A DNA stretch of 64,000 nucleotides from Pogonophryne albipinna (Eukaryota; Chordata; Actinopteri; Perciformes; Artedidraconidae), in the NCBI GenBank assembly GCA_028583405.1, contig JAPTMU010000280.1, positions 212,001 through 276,000 on the forward strand, read 5' to 3'. Below are positions 10,160-22,560 of this stretch, piece after piece (position 1 is the first letter of the stretch; each line of letters begins with the position of its first letter). Below the pieces are notes generated by a model. The model was not told the origin of the DNA. It saw nothing but the letters and a program-made list of their open reading frames with translations, and searched no databases. Both the position numbers and the translations under genes were made by a program.

Positions 10160-12800
10160 ATAACACATAATTAGGGTCTGAGACCTAGGTCGGCGAAGAC
10201 CCTATTGAAATCGGTCGCGCAGCGACCGATAAACCTGCCAAAAACACACAAAAACAGGGAAACGACCGGCAAAAGCACAGAAAATGTTCGGAAATCATGA
10301 CGGCTGATAGGCCGCGTGAGCCCAGTCACGTGAGATCGGACCGATTATTATTATTTGAACTTTTGGAACGCACTTTTGACCCCCGCAACATATGTGAAAA
10401 CTCACCAAATTTTGCACGCGCATCAGAAGTGGCGCAACTTGAGATATGTAATTGGTTCCGGAACTTTGCGTCAAAAATTGCGTAGGCCACGCCCACTTCC
10501 GTTTTTAACGTTAACTCCCCCTACTTTAACTTTCACGTAAATGAACGAAACTCGCTACGCATATCTAGGGTGCGGAGACGAACCAAAAAGCCTCTTGGAG
10601 GGGTATAAAATAACATACAGGAAGTCGGCCATTTTGAATTTTGTGTCGGAAAAACGCGATTTATCGCGTTTTTCGTTCTCCGCGCAAAATCTATCTTGTC
10701 CTAGGGACTTTATCCGTACGGCTCGAAATTCGTCGGGTAGCTTCACGAGACATGGGCAATTTAAATTTATCACGGAAGTTTTTTTCTTTCGCACGGCGGA
10801 GCCGTTATTTGGCGCCAAAGTTTGCGTTCGCTCGATGCTAGGCGGTCCCTCGCCATGGAACACGATGATGTCATAACTCAAACTGACATACTCAGAACGC
10901 CACCAAACTTCACATGATGGTTAACACTACAGCCCTGAACAGCTCTAGGTCAAATCTGATGTTACTTAATTTGGCGTTACCATGGCGACGGATCCTTCGC
11001 CATAAACAACGGTGTCGCTGTAAATCCAATGGACACGGTCCCATCGTCCCCCAATCTTCACTTTTATATCACTGGTCCATGCCTCAACAGCTCAACGTGA
11101 AATCTGACCGTATGCCGTTTCCATGGCAACGCATCCTTCGCCAAAAAATACGATGTTGTTGTAATTCAATGGAAAATCGTCCAAACCGCACCAGACTTCA
11201 GACTATCATTAATGGTCCGGCCCTCAACAGCTCTATGTTAGTTATGGGATGTCATCATATGCCGTTGCCATGGTAACGCATCCCTCGCCAAAAAACTGGT
11301 GTTGTCGTAATTCCATGGAAAATCGTCCAAACCGCACCAGACTTCAGACTATCATTAATGGTCCGGCCCTCAACAGCTCTATGTCAATTATGGGATGTCA
11401 TCATATGCCGTTGCCATGGTAACGCATCCCTCGCCAAAAAACTGATGTTGTCGTAATTCCATGGAAAATCGTCCAAACCGCACCAGACTTCAGACTATCA
11501 TTAATGGTCCGGCCCTCAACAGCTCTATGCCAATTATGGGATGTCATCATATGCCGTTTCCATGGCAACGCATGCCTCGCCATAAAACACAATGTTGTCT
11601 TAAGTCAATGGAAAATGGTCCAAACTGCACCAGACTTCACATGACAGTTAATGGTCCGGCCCTCAACAGCTCTATGCCAATTATGGGATGTCATCATATG
11701 CCGTTGCCATGGCAACGCGGTCCCTCGCCATGGAACACGATGATGTCATAACTCAAACTGACATACTCAGAACGCCACCAAACTTCACATGATGGTTAAC
11801 ACTACAGCCCTGAACAGCTCCAGGTCAAATCTGATGTTACTTAATTTGGCGTTACCATGGCGACGGATCCTTCGCCATAAACAACGGTGTCGCTGTAAAT
11901 CCAATGGACACGGTCCCATCGTCCCCCAATCTTCACTTTTATATCACTGGTCCATGCCTCAACAGCTCAACATGAAATCTGAGATCTCACCGTATGCCGT
12001 TTCCATGGCAACGCATCCTTCGCCAAAAAATACGATGTTGTTGTAATTCAATGGAAAATCGTCCAAACACCACCAGACTTCACATGACAGTTAATGGTCC
12101 GGCCCTCAACAGCTCTATGCCAATTATGGGATGTCCTCATATGCCGTTGCCATGGTAACGCATCCCTCGCCATAAAACCTGGTGTTGTCGTAATTCAATG
12201 GAAAATCGTCCAAACCGCACCAGAGTTCAGACTATCATTAATGGTCCGGCCCTCAACAGCTCTATGCCAATTATGGGATGTCATCATATGCCGTTTCCAT
12301 GGCAACAGATCCCTCGCCATGAAACACGGTGTCGCTGTTACTCCTATGAAAATGGTCCAAACGGCACCAGACCTCAGATGATGGCTAATGGTCGGGCCCT
12401 CAACAGCTCTACGCCAATTATGGGATGTCATCTTATGCCATTTCTATGGCAACGCATCCCTCGCCATGAAACACGGTGTTGTCCTAATTCAATGGAAAAT
12501 GGTCCAAACTGCACCAGACTTCAGATGACAGTCAATGGTCCGGCCCTCAACAGCTCTACGCCAATTATGGGATATCATCATATGCCGTTGCCATGGCAAC
12601 ACATCCCTCGCCATAAAACACACTGTTTGTGTTACTGCTGTAACTCAAAAACATTGTCCGATCGGCCTGAAACTTCCCACGTTTGCCAACGGTCGAGTCC
12701 TCGAGACACCTACACACACGTCGACGTGCGGACAACAGCCTGCGGAGCGTCGAAGACCCGCTCAACGCTGCTTGCAGCTTTAATTATCCTTGTGTTTATT
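10160..12800. repeat. Repeat-rich element with 146-bp tandem units
   Basis: Starts with GGTCTGAGACCTAGG and a small hairpin, CGGTCGCGCAGCGACCG, at about 10,212-10,228. From about 10,844 it consists of units of about 146 bp, each with GCCATGG(C/T)AACGCATCCC, a CAGACTTCA phrase and GGTCCGGCCCTCAACAGCTC. The block starting at 10,844 recurs at 11,719, 875 bp later, which is six units. Because 146 is not a multiple of three, the repetitive open frames across it are not protein-coding. Confidence 0.8.
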
Positions 12801-13470
12801 TATTTGTTTGATTAATAAACACAAGTTGGAGTCCGTCAGGACCGAGGGTCGGAGCAGCTCATTTGCTTTACAGAATATTACACCCGGAAGTAAGTATTCT
12901 CTCCGCTTCGCTTGACAAACCCCGTGATAGTCCTCAAGCTCTGTGATTGGAGAGTGTGCTCCGAGGGTTACGCCGAGTGTCGAACAGCACTTGAAATGGG
13001 ATGGAACCACGACAGACTGTCCAAAACTGGATTTGAACGGGTCCACCGCGTCCCCCCCTCCCCCACCCTGTCCCCAGAACTACACATGCTGGCTATTCTG
13101 TTTTGCAACATGTTCTCTATCGATGGCACGTCTCTACTGGGAATTGTAGTTTTAAAAGACGTTTTCATATTTCCCATAATAAGAAGTTGCCAGTATTAAA
13201 CTGTGTCCATCCCTGGAGGTTTAGGGGATAGGAAACACTCAAATTTAAAACATATAATTAATAAATGGGTGAAAATTGCTTGTGCCCATAATGGGCAGCA
13301 TTAATATATATACACACATGCCAGCTAAGGTCAGAAGAGCTTTATTTAACAGCTGGTCTTATGTCTGTGACCCCTCCTGTTGTTAATTGATAAGCCTGAA
13401 ACATGCACTTGTCAAGGTTCAGAGGCACATTTTGCAAATATGGCAGTAGCCATCGATCATCTTAAGATAA
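12801..13470. other. Transposon-like edge and unique DNA
   Basis: From about 12,815 to 13,060 the sequence looks like the end of the preceding element. At about 13,136-13,153 there is GGGAATTGTAGTTTT, the reverse of the ACTACAATTCCC half of the ZNF143 (STAF) site. No gene is seen. Confidence 0.35.
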
Positions 13471-13510
13471 GATATACTTTATTGATCCCAAGTTGGAAAC
13501 ATTTGCGTTA
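13465..13510 (+). repeat. LINE/SINE-type tail
   Basis: Contains AAGATATACTTTATTGATCC, a phrase typical of the 3' end of several teleost retroposons. No coding part is attached. Confidence 0.45.
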
Positions 13511-13651
13511 CATCAGCATGTGTAACAGTTGTAAATATGCAGTGGTGTTTATTTGTAAATCATTTAGTATAATCACACAAATTCTGTGTTTTATATTTAA
13601 TAATTCTGTGTTCTTTATTTATTGATTGTTCAATACCTGACAAGGCCGGAG

Positions 13652-14724
13652 ATGAAAAACTTGTGTCGCAGGTTCCTCAACAGTGCATTACAAGACATCT
13701 ATCAATATGTGTGTATACCTCCACCATTAAACTGTCGTATTCTGCACATTTCTTATACTATCTACATACATCTTATAAGAGTATAATATTAGGGCTGTCA
13801 GTTGATTAAAATAGTTAATCGCGATTAATCGCAAATTAATCGCACATTTTTTATCTGTTCTAAATGTTCATTAGACGGATATTTTTCAAGTTTTTAATAC
13901 TCTTATCAACATATGAGTGGACAAATATGCTTTATGCAAATGTTTGTTTATTATCAATAATAAACAATAATATTAAACATAACAACCTCTGAACATTAAA
14001 AATATCCGCCTCAATTCAACCTGGAACCTCTCATACAATACAATAATACAATACAAAGTGTGTGTGTGCAAGTGTGTGTGAGTGTGTGGAGAGACACTGT
14101 GATGGATCGTTGGAGCTATGTGCAACTCAAGGCATATGCTCGAACGGGAGCTGCCTGGACGCTGCAATCATGTTGCGCGCACTATCCGTGCTGAGTGTGC
14201 TGACTTTTCGTACAATGTCCCACTGTCTGGCTTCCTGCATAAAGTCAAGTGCTCGGCGCAGTTGTCGGCGAAATGTCGCTCCTCTGTTTTCATTGAAACA
14301 GCTCCTTATATCCGTTAGCGCTGCTAGCTAGCACCAGATGCTAACAACAACAATACACGTAAGGTCTCTCTCTCGCTCGCTCGCTCGCGCCACACACACA
14401 CACACACCCTCCCAGTCCTCCCGATGGCCAGTCGGTGCCTGCCGCTGAGCTTAGAAGTGTGGTCTGCGGGCTGTCAGCATCAGCTTGTAGATGGTATTTT
14501 AAACTCAATGCGCTCTGAAACTACGGGCAGCCGAGGACAAAAAATGCACATGCGTTAATCGCGTTAAAATAATTAGTAGCGTTAATTTTTTTTTGCGTTA
14601 ACTATACATATAATATCAGTTAAAATAAGTGCTTCAACATAGTTAACATTGCTGGAGGTATACATACATATTGATAGATGTCTTGTAATGCACTGTTGAG
14701 GAACCTGCGACCCAAGTTTTTCAT
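13652..14724. mobile_element. Composite with 72-bp inverted arms around a hAT-like insert
   Basis: Positions 13,652-13,723 and 14,653-14,724 are inverted repeats matching at 70 of 72 bases by eye. Between them, about 13,795-14,615, lies a second repeat beginning GTCAGTTGATTAAAATAG with TTAATCGCGATTAATCGC motifs, ending in a complementary GCGTTAACTATAC stretch. Such TTAATCGCGATTAATCGC ends are common in fish non-autonomous DNA elements. Short open frames inside, including 14,062-14,331, are not recognised. Confidence 0.65.
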
Positions 14725-15330
14725 TCATTGCATAACTACACCGTTTGTGTATATATGTCAATAAACCTTTGAAAATCTTGAAATCTTGAAAGGCATGTGC
14801 AAAATAGTCATTATATACAGTCTTTAATTAACTATTAGTAGAGAATAACGAGTAACGAATATACTTTATAGGGATCCTATTAATATCTAATAATAAAAAT
14901 AATGAAATTCAATAACATGCTTTAACCACTAGGTGTCCCTTTATATCAGCTCTGCACCTTTATGGTGTAAATACAGCCCATCTACCAATTGGATCAAATA
15001 TAAAAGTCAGCCGAATTAGTGTTGATACTGCAAGGAGACGTATTGTGTGAAAAGAAATGTAAGATGTTGTTTAATTGCTGATATATTTGTGATCCACGTC
15101 ACGTTTTTAGTTTTGGCGGCAGTTCCTCATGTTTGTCTAGAAGTCTTCTCATCAGGGCTCGATAAATAGAGAACTACGGCAGATATGTAATATTTAATGC
15201 AGCCGAACCGTGTATTACAATGCCGTTATGTGATGACCTCCAAACGTGAATTGCGGCTAAACCATCCAATCACCGAGCTGAGGATATTGCCTACGTCTGT
15301 TTCCGGTATTTGTTTATGACGATGTGATGT
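14725..15330. other. Intergenic, no gene recognised
   Basis: AT-rich, with no long open frame and no repeat that I recognise. Confidence 0.4.
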
Positions 15331-15334
15331 GAGA

Positions 15335-15930
15335 TGTGAGACTGGGTTGGAGAATTGCACAGGGGAACATAACGTATCTATGCCACAATTTTAGATGCGG
15401 ATTTTGTTAAACTAATACGTTTGCGTTGTGGACCAACACTATACATTGACGGGGAAGGGGGTAGCAATAAAGATAACACCATTAAACAGTTACACAACAT
15501 AACAGAAATAATATCGATAGCAGCGTCCCTAGCAACCACCTTGATAACAATGAAAACGTTGTATGTACACAATTTCCTGAAGTAATCTTCGTAATAACTA
15601 GCAAACTAAAGATCATGTACATCCACTGCACACATAATCTGAAATAACAACTCATATTTCTCGCATCAAATGACATCAAAACGCATTTTAATGGCCAAAC
15701 TAACCTTAAAATAGGCATTTTCCACCGAGAATAAAACGAAGGTCGGCCATGTTTTTTTTTTCTGCAGGGAGAAATTTGAAGATCACGTGACATAGACGCC
15801 AGCCATTGGAATGAATGGTGAACAAAAAAGTAGGGATCCTACAATTTCAGAGGCGTTTTTGTAGAAATACTACGTCCTACGTTGTGGACCAACGTAGTTA
15901 TTACACGTTTTTTTGTGAGACTGGGTTGGT
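15335..15930 (-). mobile_element. Non-autonomous element, inverted copy
   Basis: Reverse-complement partner of 9,569-10,150. Both ends carry AACCCAGTCTCAC in the same sense, at about 15,915-15,928 and 15,337-15,349. The two copies differ by scattered substitutions only. Confidence 0.7.
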
Positions 15931-16308
15931 TTATCACACAAACATTGATATGGCTTGTCCAGGCATCAGCAGTTACATTTCATTTAGGATTACACTGTAT
16001 TAAGCTTTAATACCATAATTGCCATAACACCTTTAAAATAATGTATTCACTTCTTTGTATTTGCGTTCCTTTTTGCATTATTCTAGAATCAGAAGCTATG
16101 GGCCAGTGGGAATTCTGTTTAACTTAGGTGCGTTTTATTGACTAATGCAGTGCCTCGGCCCTGCTTCTGCAAAACGGGGGTGTAATTTGCTTAACTATTT
16201 TCGATTCAAAGCTTACTAATATTAAATATGTTGAATGTCCAAATGGCACCACTTGTGTTCCCAGAAATACACCCACCAAGTGTGAACGGACAAACTGTTC
16301 TCGAGATT

Positions 16309-16345
16309 GTAAATTGTTCTCATGTATTATATGAGAACAATTTAC
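16309..16345. repeat. 15-bp perfect hairpin
   Basis: GTAAATTGTTCTCAT at 16,309-16,323 is followed by a 7-base spacer and its exact reverse complement at 16,331-16,345. The phrase ACTGTTCTC occurs just before it, at 16,294-16,302. No gene context explains it. Confidence 0.9.
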
Positions 16346-16522
16346 TCCTCTGGCAGGAGTCTCCGTGCGGCCCTGCACCCTCAGAATACCCACCATTCCT
16401 GCCACCGGAGCTCTCGTTTTCAGTGGCTGTTGCCACGACGCCTCCACACACTGCCAGATATCTGGCAACGGAGACGAAAGCCGGTTGCGTCGGGCGGGCG
16501 GGATCGTAAAACCCCTGGCGGC

Positions 16523-17086
16523 TTACCAGCTTTGACGGCAGTGGTAGGGGGAGCGGTAGTCACGTTCCGCTGCCATGGCCATGACCAGGGGGAAGTCCTG
16601 GTGGGCAGACATGTGCGGTGGAATTCTGCGGACTCCGGACCCGGAAGTGCCAGACTCCCATGAGGCGAAGTCATCTTCTTCCTCCTCAGCAAACGGAGCC
16701 ATAACCCGCACGGCCGGGATGGCGAACGTTGGTGGCGTCGCCTCGGCCATATCCTGGTCTGCCACGTCCACCACCTCGAGCTTAGCCTGGCTGTCGGTCT
16801 CATCGCTGTGCGTTGAGACGTAGAGGCACCTGAAGTGATCCCATCGTTGCTGGCGTCTGAGCCGCGGGAGTGCTCGGCAGGCAGTGTAGGACGGTGATGG
16901 CTCCACGCCGTCTTCGGCGTGGTCTGGTCCAAGGCACTCGAAAAAGAGCTGGTGGGGATCAACACACTCTCCCTCCCTAAACGTCCAGGAGCGACGCTTG
17001 GTCAGGGTCCCGTGGCGTGCAGTTGGGCCGCGCCGAGGCTCCTTCAGCTTCATAAACGGACGCAAAGAGCTTTCAACCGATTGCAA
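16523..17086 (-). pseudogene. Possible gag/ORF1-like fragment of a retroelement
   Basis: An open frame of 187 codons with protein-like composition, GC-richer than its surroundings. The block DPHQLFFECLGPDHAEDG resembles the CxxCLGxxHA motif found in ORF1 (gag-like) proteins of fish DIRS-type elements. Downstream it has arginine-rich (RLRRQQRW) and acidic (AEEEEDDF) stretches. The first cysteine of the usual motif is not evident, and no reverse transcriptase or recombinase is adjacent. It could also be a host gene fragment. Confidence 0.3.
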
Positions 17087-17109
17087 TGTATTCCCATCGC
17101 CGGCGGTAT

Positions 17110-19080
17110 TTGACGCTCATGGAAGCACCGCATCCGTTTATGTCGGTGGCTGTTAAAGGCAATGTGAGCGTCATTCTCCTTACTGTCGATTGATTTGACA
17201 GTGATATCTCCACTACTCATCAACTCAAAAACACCATATTATCTTTGTTAATTAAACGACATTGATAGGTTTAAATTGTGTACAATGCTTTTGTGTTTTT
17301 CCCCTTCAATTCTGAGAAACAACTTGTTTTCTCTGAAATGTGGAGCGCCAAAGAGACTACACTACCCACAATCCCCAGCTATTGTTGTGACGACGCCTGT
17401 CCGCTTTGACAAAGCTTGTGATAAGTCAACAAGCTGAGAACTGCGCTGAGAACTGCGTTGAGAACTGCGCACAAGCCGAGCTCATATGCCGAGGCCCCCC
17501 TGCGCAATGTGAGGCCCCATCACTTTAAATGATCATCACAATTCCTTTACAATACTAACTTGATTGTTGTCCTTAATACAGATAAAAAGTAGTTCTTAAT
17601 TAACAGAACTCTTTGATTTTTATGCATTTAAACGTAAGATTTGCCATTTTCTGCCACTAGGCTCTCAATCCACAATAACAAAAGACAGAGATTGCTGTGG
17701 GGTGAGGTAGCGTTGGATCATGGGAGTTGTAGTCTTTAGCTTCTTGCCTCTGATTAAAGGTAACATCAGGAAATAAAGCAGTCTCAAGTTAAATATATTT
17801 CGTCCTGTAGAGTGTGATGGGCCGGTTGATCCATATAAAGTGCCTTGGTAGCGGTGATCTGAATAATATTTCTATTTCATGCCGTTTTGTGCCATTGATT
17901 TGACTAAAATGACTAAATAATTAGACATTCTCAATCTCCCTCTTAATCTATGCAAAGCACACCTTTTCTTTAAAGCTATGATTAGCGAAATGAAATAGCC
18001 CAAATAAATCAAAAACACTTCGGATTTGTAATGATTTCATTTTTCCACTAGATAGCTGAAGTGGAGATTTTAAAACCCTCTGAGACGCATCTGGAAAAAA
18101 AAGCTGATTTGTACATGATTTATTTAATTGTCAATTGATTATTATCAGGTTACAATTATTTCAAACATTACATCTGTTGTGTTATTTTATTCCAGGAAAG
18201 ACAAACAACTTCTAAGTTCAACTATTTATTAAAAGAGAGCAAAAGATATATTCACTTGGCCAAGGACTCCGTCGGGTCATAGAAATCACAGAGCTGTAAT
18301 CTGTAACTCTATTTCCGGAAAAAAGCCTTGAACCTCGTGGGTGCATACATTTTATTATTCAGGGCTCAGCCCGTACATTTATGATTGGTTGAGACTAGAT
18401 GGGGAGGACCGTGGTTTAGACTTTGGCCTCCCTGGTTGGTGCACAGACTTAGACAAAGTCTCTTGGCAACACGACCTCCAATCAGCATTCGGCCAGCCTG
18501 TGATGGTCCCTCCCTACTCTAGTGCTATCCTACGTAATTTGTTTTGCTGAAGCTTTTACAATAGATAGTGGAATCCTCCATTATACTGATTCCCAGTTAT
18601 GCGTAGGCGAGGAGCTCACACACTGTTCAAGGCCAGGGCGATCTCCTGTTTTCAATAACTCTTTGTCTCTACAGGGTCTGCACCTGGCTTTTGCTGCATT
18701 TCTATGCAAGCTAAAACTTTCTTCTATGACTATTCCCTTCGTTTCATATCCAACCCATCAGAACCTGGGACTGGTGATTGAGTCTATGTATTCCAAAGTC
18801 ATAGCAACATCTCATGAGCACAATAAGCATATAATGTAATAATAAGAATCACTCTTGTAATGTTATATAAAAATAGACTCCACACATCCAATGATATATT
18901 ATATGGTTAGATATTCAAATACATATTTAATGTGATTTCAACATGTGGCATCCAATTAATTTAACTATGGTTGGGTTAAGGCAACCCAAACTACCTAGAT
19001 ACCGACAATTTCACTGTTATGAGACAGGAAATGCATCCATACATTTTTATTCTGGCACTTGCCATTGGTATCGTCCAGTA
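17110..19080. other. Intergenic, no gene recognised
   Basis: Mostly AT-rich. Two ZNF143-like half sites face each other: ACTACCCACAATCCCCAGC near 17,358 and GGATCATGGGAGTTGTAGTC near 17,716. A weak 105-codon frame at 18,522-18,839 has no recognisable domain. Confidence 0.4.
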
Positions 19081-19084
19081 GGGT

Positions 19085-21548
19085 TGTACTAGCCTAGCTG
19101 TAGTCAAAGTCAAAGTCAGCTTTATTGTCAAAAATTCTACATGTGTTATACATCCTGAAATCTCGAGATATCGTTTCCCGCAGTCCCACAGTGTGACATG
19201 TATACATAAAACAAAACAAAAAGCTTCTACCTGAAGGCAGTAGGCTGAAGAGGCTGTAGGAGGGGTGGGTGGAGTCACCCGCAATGCTGAGTGCTTTGCG
19301 GGTGAGGCGGGTGTTGTATATGTCCTGTAGTGATGGGAGTGAGGCACCGAGGATCCTTTGGGCAGAGTTCACTATGCGCTGCAGGCTCTTGCGGTCGGCG
19401 GCGGAGCAGCTTCCAAACCACTGCGTGATACAGCTGCTGAGGATGCTCTCGGTGGCGCCTCGGTAAAAAGACAGCATGATGGGGGCATGCCCAGCGCCGT
19501 GGGAGGGCATTTGACATTCCTGCCCTCCCCCAATTAACACGTTTTTTATTATTATAACATTTAACATTTTTTATTTTTTTTATTATAAATAAACTGTGAA
19601 CTTTTATGCTACGATGTATGTGATGTCAGATAGTAACTAAAACAAAAACATCGCAGGCTACGTCAAATAAATTCATGTGTCTGTTGTGATTTGTGATTCG
19701 TCCACATTTAGACCAATCACAGCGTCACACTCTGCCGCCTATTCTGGATTTGTTTATTGTTTATTGTGCATTCTGTAGACTCCCATTTCTGTTTGAATTA
19801 CAAAATGGACATCAGAAATTGGCTTAAAAGGTCTGAGGATTTATTAAAACGAAATAGCGATGAAAGAACTGCAGCCCATGGTGCTGCTGGCGACCCTGCA
19901 CCTGCCGTTGCAGCAGCACGCCTTAATGTCACAAGCTGGACCTCGGCAAACCCCGAGGCTGAGTTAGCGAGCCCAAGCCTTGACTCATCAAGGCGGCCGC
20001 CACCAACGCTGTCCTCCGAGGCACAGCTCCTTGTGCCCCTACCATCACCCCCTGCGTTGCCACACCCTGTACCACACCCACCGCCGCTGCCTCCTCCTCC
20101 TCCTCCTCCTCCTGCTCCGTGCCGGTGCCTCCACTACAGACGCTACCTTGCAGCACATCAACAGGTACTATTGGGCCAGCAACCGCTCAAAGACCAACAG
20201 CCCCAGATGATCTTGGGGTTAATAAACCCAACCAGGTGAAACTGGATCGTTATCCAGGGAGATTGTTTTCAGGAAAGAAGCACACTTTTGCCGCTGCATG
20301 GTACAACAACAGACCATGGCTTGAAGATCCGTTAAAAGCAGAAGCAGCCTTTTGTTTCCCCTGTAGACAGTTTAAAGTCAATACGTCTTCATCTGATGTG
20401 GCTTTTACTGTCAAAGGTGTTTGCGACTGGAAACACGCTTTACAGACTGATAAAGGACTGCTATGACATGCCGCATCAAAAGAACACATTTCATGTGAGA
20501 GTTTGTGGAGAGAGAGACAGATACGCGAGGAAACAAATAAGGAAATGAGTACTTTGGTGCAGATCAGCTGGCACGGAACAGTTATTACGTCAGCTGTCGT
20601 TGATATTATAGCTTTTTTAGCTGTCAACCAACTCCCTCTCAGAGGTGACCACGATTCACTCCACAGCATGTCCGAGTCAGGCAGTGGGCTCTTCCTATCG
20701 CTGTTTGAGTATACGCTGCACAAAGATGCAGAGTTGGCCAAAATAATGTTCTAAGTTAGCTCGGCTGAGCGAAAGGATGCATCTGCAGTGCATAGGAAAA
20801 TAAACCATGCCCAAGGCGGGCTAAACAGTTCATCGTCTCCGTCTCCACTATTTCTCTCTGAGTGCAACAATGAGGAAGCTGCCATCCTTAACCAGTGTGC
20901 CTTGGTCGTGATTTATCAGTGTTTGTGCTGCCACGCACACAATGTTACAAAAGTGGTTTCTATGTTGCCCTTTATTTGTGTATGTATTTGCGATAAGTGT
21001 GCGTCTTTGCGCACTGCTGTTTGATATATTGTGCCGCAGGCCTGCAGCGGACGGTTTTGTGTGCCCTCCCATGAAAATCATATGCCCTCCCTTTAGACTT
21101 GTTCTGGCGCCGGGTTTGGATGGGGGGTGATGCTCCGGCTCGCTTGAGCTTTCGGATGAAGTACAGGCGCTGCTGGGCTTTCTTCGCTAGTGCGGTGGTG
21201 TTGTTTTTCCAGGTGAGGTCATCACTGATGGTCCCACCAAGGAATTTGGTGCTGGTCATCTGCTTCACAGCAGCGCCGTTGATGGTCAGGGGGAGAGGGG
21301 GTCGGCGGTGGGTTCTCCTGAAGTCAACAACTATCTCCTTTGTTTTCTCCAGGTTGAGGAAGAGGTTGTTATTTTGGCACCACAGGGCCAGCTGGTTCAC
21401 TTCCATCCTGTAGTTAGTCTCATCGTTGTTGCTGTTGAGACTCACCACAGTAGTGTCGTCTGCAAACTTCACGATGTGGTTGGAGCTGAAGTTGGGTTTG
21501 CACTCGTGGGTCAGCAGAGTGAAGAGAAGGGGGCTGATACCTGTAACT
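19085..21548 (-). mobile_element. 5'-truncated non-LTR retrotransposon split by a hAT element
   Basis: Read on the minus strand, 21,548-21,128 encodes the reverse transcriptase catalytic region and thumb (KFADDTTVVSLNSNNDE, then LALWCQNNNLFLNLEKTKEI and FLGGTISDDLTW). The frame resumes at 19,478-19,240 with FYRGATESILSSCITQWFGS and DRKSLQRIVNSAQRILGASL. It ends in a tail whose plus strand reads AAGTCAAAGTCAGCTTTATT. The break at 19,487-21,119 is a later insertion. This is a Jockey-superfamily (CR1/L2/Rex-type) LINE. It begins abruptly at the 3' end of the ENDOD1-like gene and has the same orientation. Confidence 0.85.
19487..21119 (+). mobile_element. hAT element with ZMYM1-like TTF zinc-finger region
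   Basis: The insertion is bounded by ATGGGGGC (19,479-19,486) and ATGGGGGG (21,120-21,127), a 7-of-8 target duplication inside the LINE. Both ends carry GGGAGGGCAT-type repeats in inverted orientation. A decayed plus-strand frame starts at ATG 19,805 (MDIRNWLKRSEDLLKR). It passes a proline run made by (CCT)n, shifts frame near 20,150-20,200, and includes PGRLFSGKKHTFAAAWYNN and AFCFPCRQFK, as in the TTF-type zinc finger of ZMYM1-like hAT proteins. It then hits a stop at about 20,463. A further piece at 20,503-20,754 has FLAVNQLPLRGDHDS. The catalytic domain is missing. Confidence 0.75.
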
Positions 21549-21559
21549 CAGGTATCAGC
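21533..21559. repeat. 11-bp hairpin at the LINE 5' junction
   Basis: GCTGATACCTG (21,533-21,543), a TAACT spacer, then CAGGTATCAGC (21,549-21,559). It sits exactly where LINE sequence meets the host gene's tail, so it may be a by-product of the insertion. Confidence 0.85.
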
Positions 21560-21599
21560 AAACAATAAACAATAAATGTATGAACATATCAGACAAGAG

Positions 21600-22560
21600 G
21601 TTAAAGAAGTAGCTGATGACTTGGTTTGGAGTTCGGAAATGTCACGAATGGTTGGGGTTGGTGTTGGATTGGTGGAGTTATTTTCGGATTCGAAAGTTTC
21701 AGGAATGAAGGCCGTTGATGTCCGGTTAGTTGTGTTGGTTTGGGGTCCGGAAGTTGCAGGAATATTTGGGGTGAATGTCGGATTGGTGGAATTAGTTTGG
21801 GGTTCGGAAGTAGCAGGAATAGTTGCCATTGGGTTGGTTGTATTAGTTTGGGGTTCAACAGTTTCAGGAATAAAGGGTGTTGGTGTCCGGTTGGTTGTGT
21901 TGGTTTGGGGTTCAGAAGTAGCAGGAATAGTTTGGGTAGATTTCGGATTGGTGGAGTTAGTTTGGGGTTCAGAAGTAGCAGGAAAAGTTGGCCTTGGGTT
22001 GGTTGTATTGATTTGGGGTTCAGTGGTTGCAGGAATGAAGGCCGTTGAGGTCTGGTTGGTGGAGTTAGTTTTGCGTTCGGAACATGCAGGAATAGTTTGG
22101 CTAGATGTCGGATTGGTGGAGTTAGTTTGGGGTTTGGAAGTTGAAAGAATGGCTGGGGTAGATTTTGGATTGGTGAAGTTAGTTCTGGTTGGTGTTTCTG
22201 TAGTTGTAGGTTTAGTGGCAAAACTGGGTATAGCAGCAGTTAGGGTTATTCTTGTTGTGGTAGCTACATGGCCAGATGTAGTGGTATTTTGAGACGTAGC
22301 AGGAACTGTTGGATACAGATCACCACCTCCTCCTCCACCACCTCCTAAAGCACCTCCTAAAGCACCTCCTAAAGCACCTAAAGCACCTCCTAAAGCACGT
22401 CCTAACGCACCTAAAGCCCTTCCTAAAGCACCTAAAGCACCTCCTAAAGCATCACCTCCTCCTAAAGCACCTCCTCCTCCACCATCTCCTCCTTCACCAC
22501 CCTTGCTATCATCAGGATTATCTTTCTTTTTCTTTGTAGTTGTTGTTGTTGTCTTTGTCG
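21600..22560 (-). repeat. In-phase coding repeats of the Thr-rich tail
   Basis: Within the ENDOD1-like last exon, about ten units of 22-25 codons follow the pattern EPQTNTTNxTPTxxIPxT. They hold many N-glycosylation sequons (NST, NTT, NRT). Upstream, a glycine/alanine/leucine run (GGALGALGRALG) comes from a 15-bp repeat, and a Thr run from (ACA/ACT)n. Unit lengths keep the frame open. The pattern resembles a mucin-like stalk. Confidence 0.7.

Noticed and set aside
10297..12815. Repeated NGPALNSSMPIMGCHHMP frames
   Set aside because: The 146-bp unit is not a multiple of three, so the frame is lost each unit; no start or domain logic.
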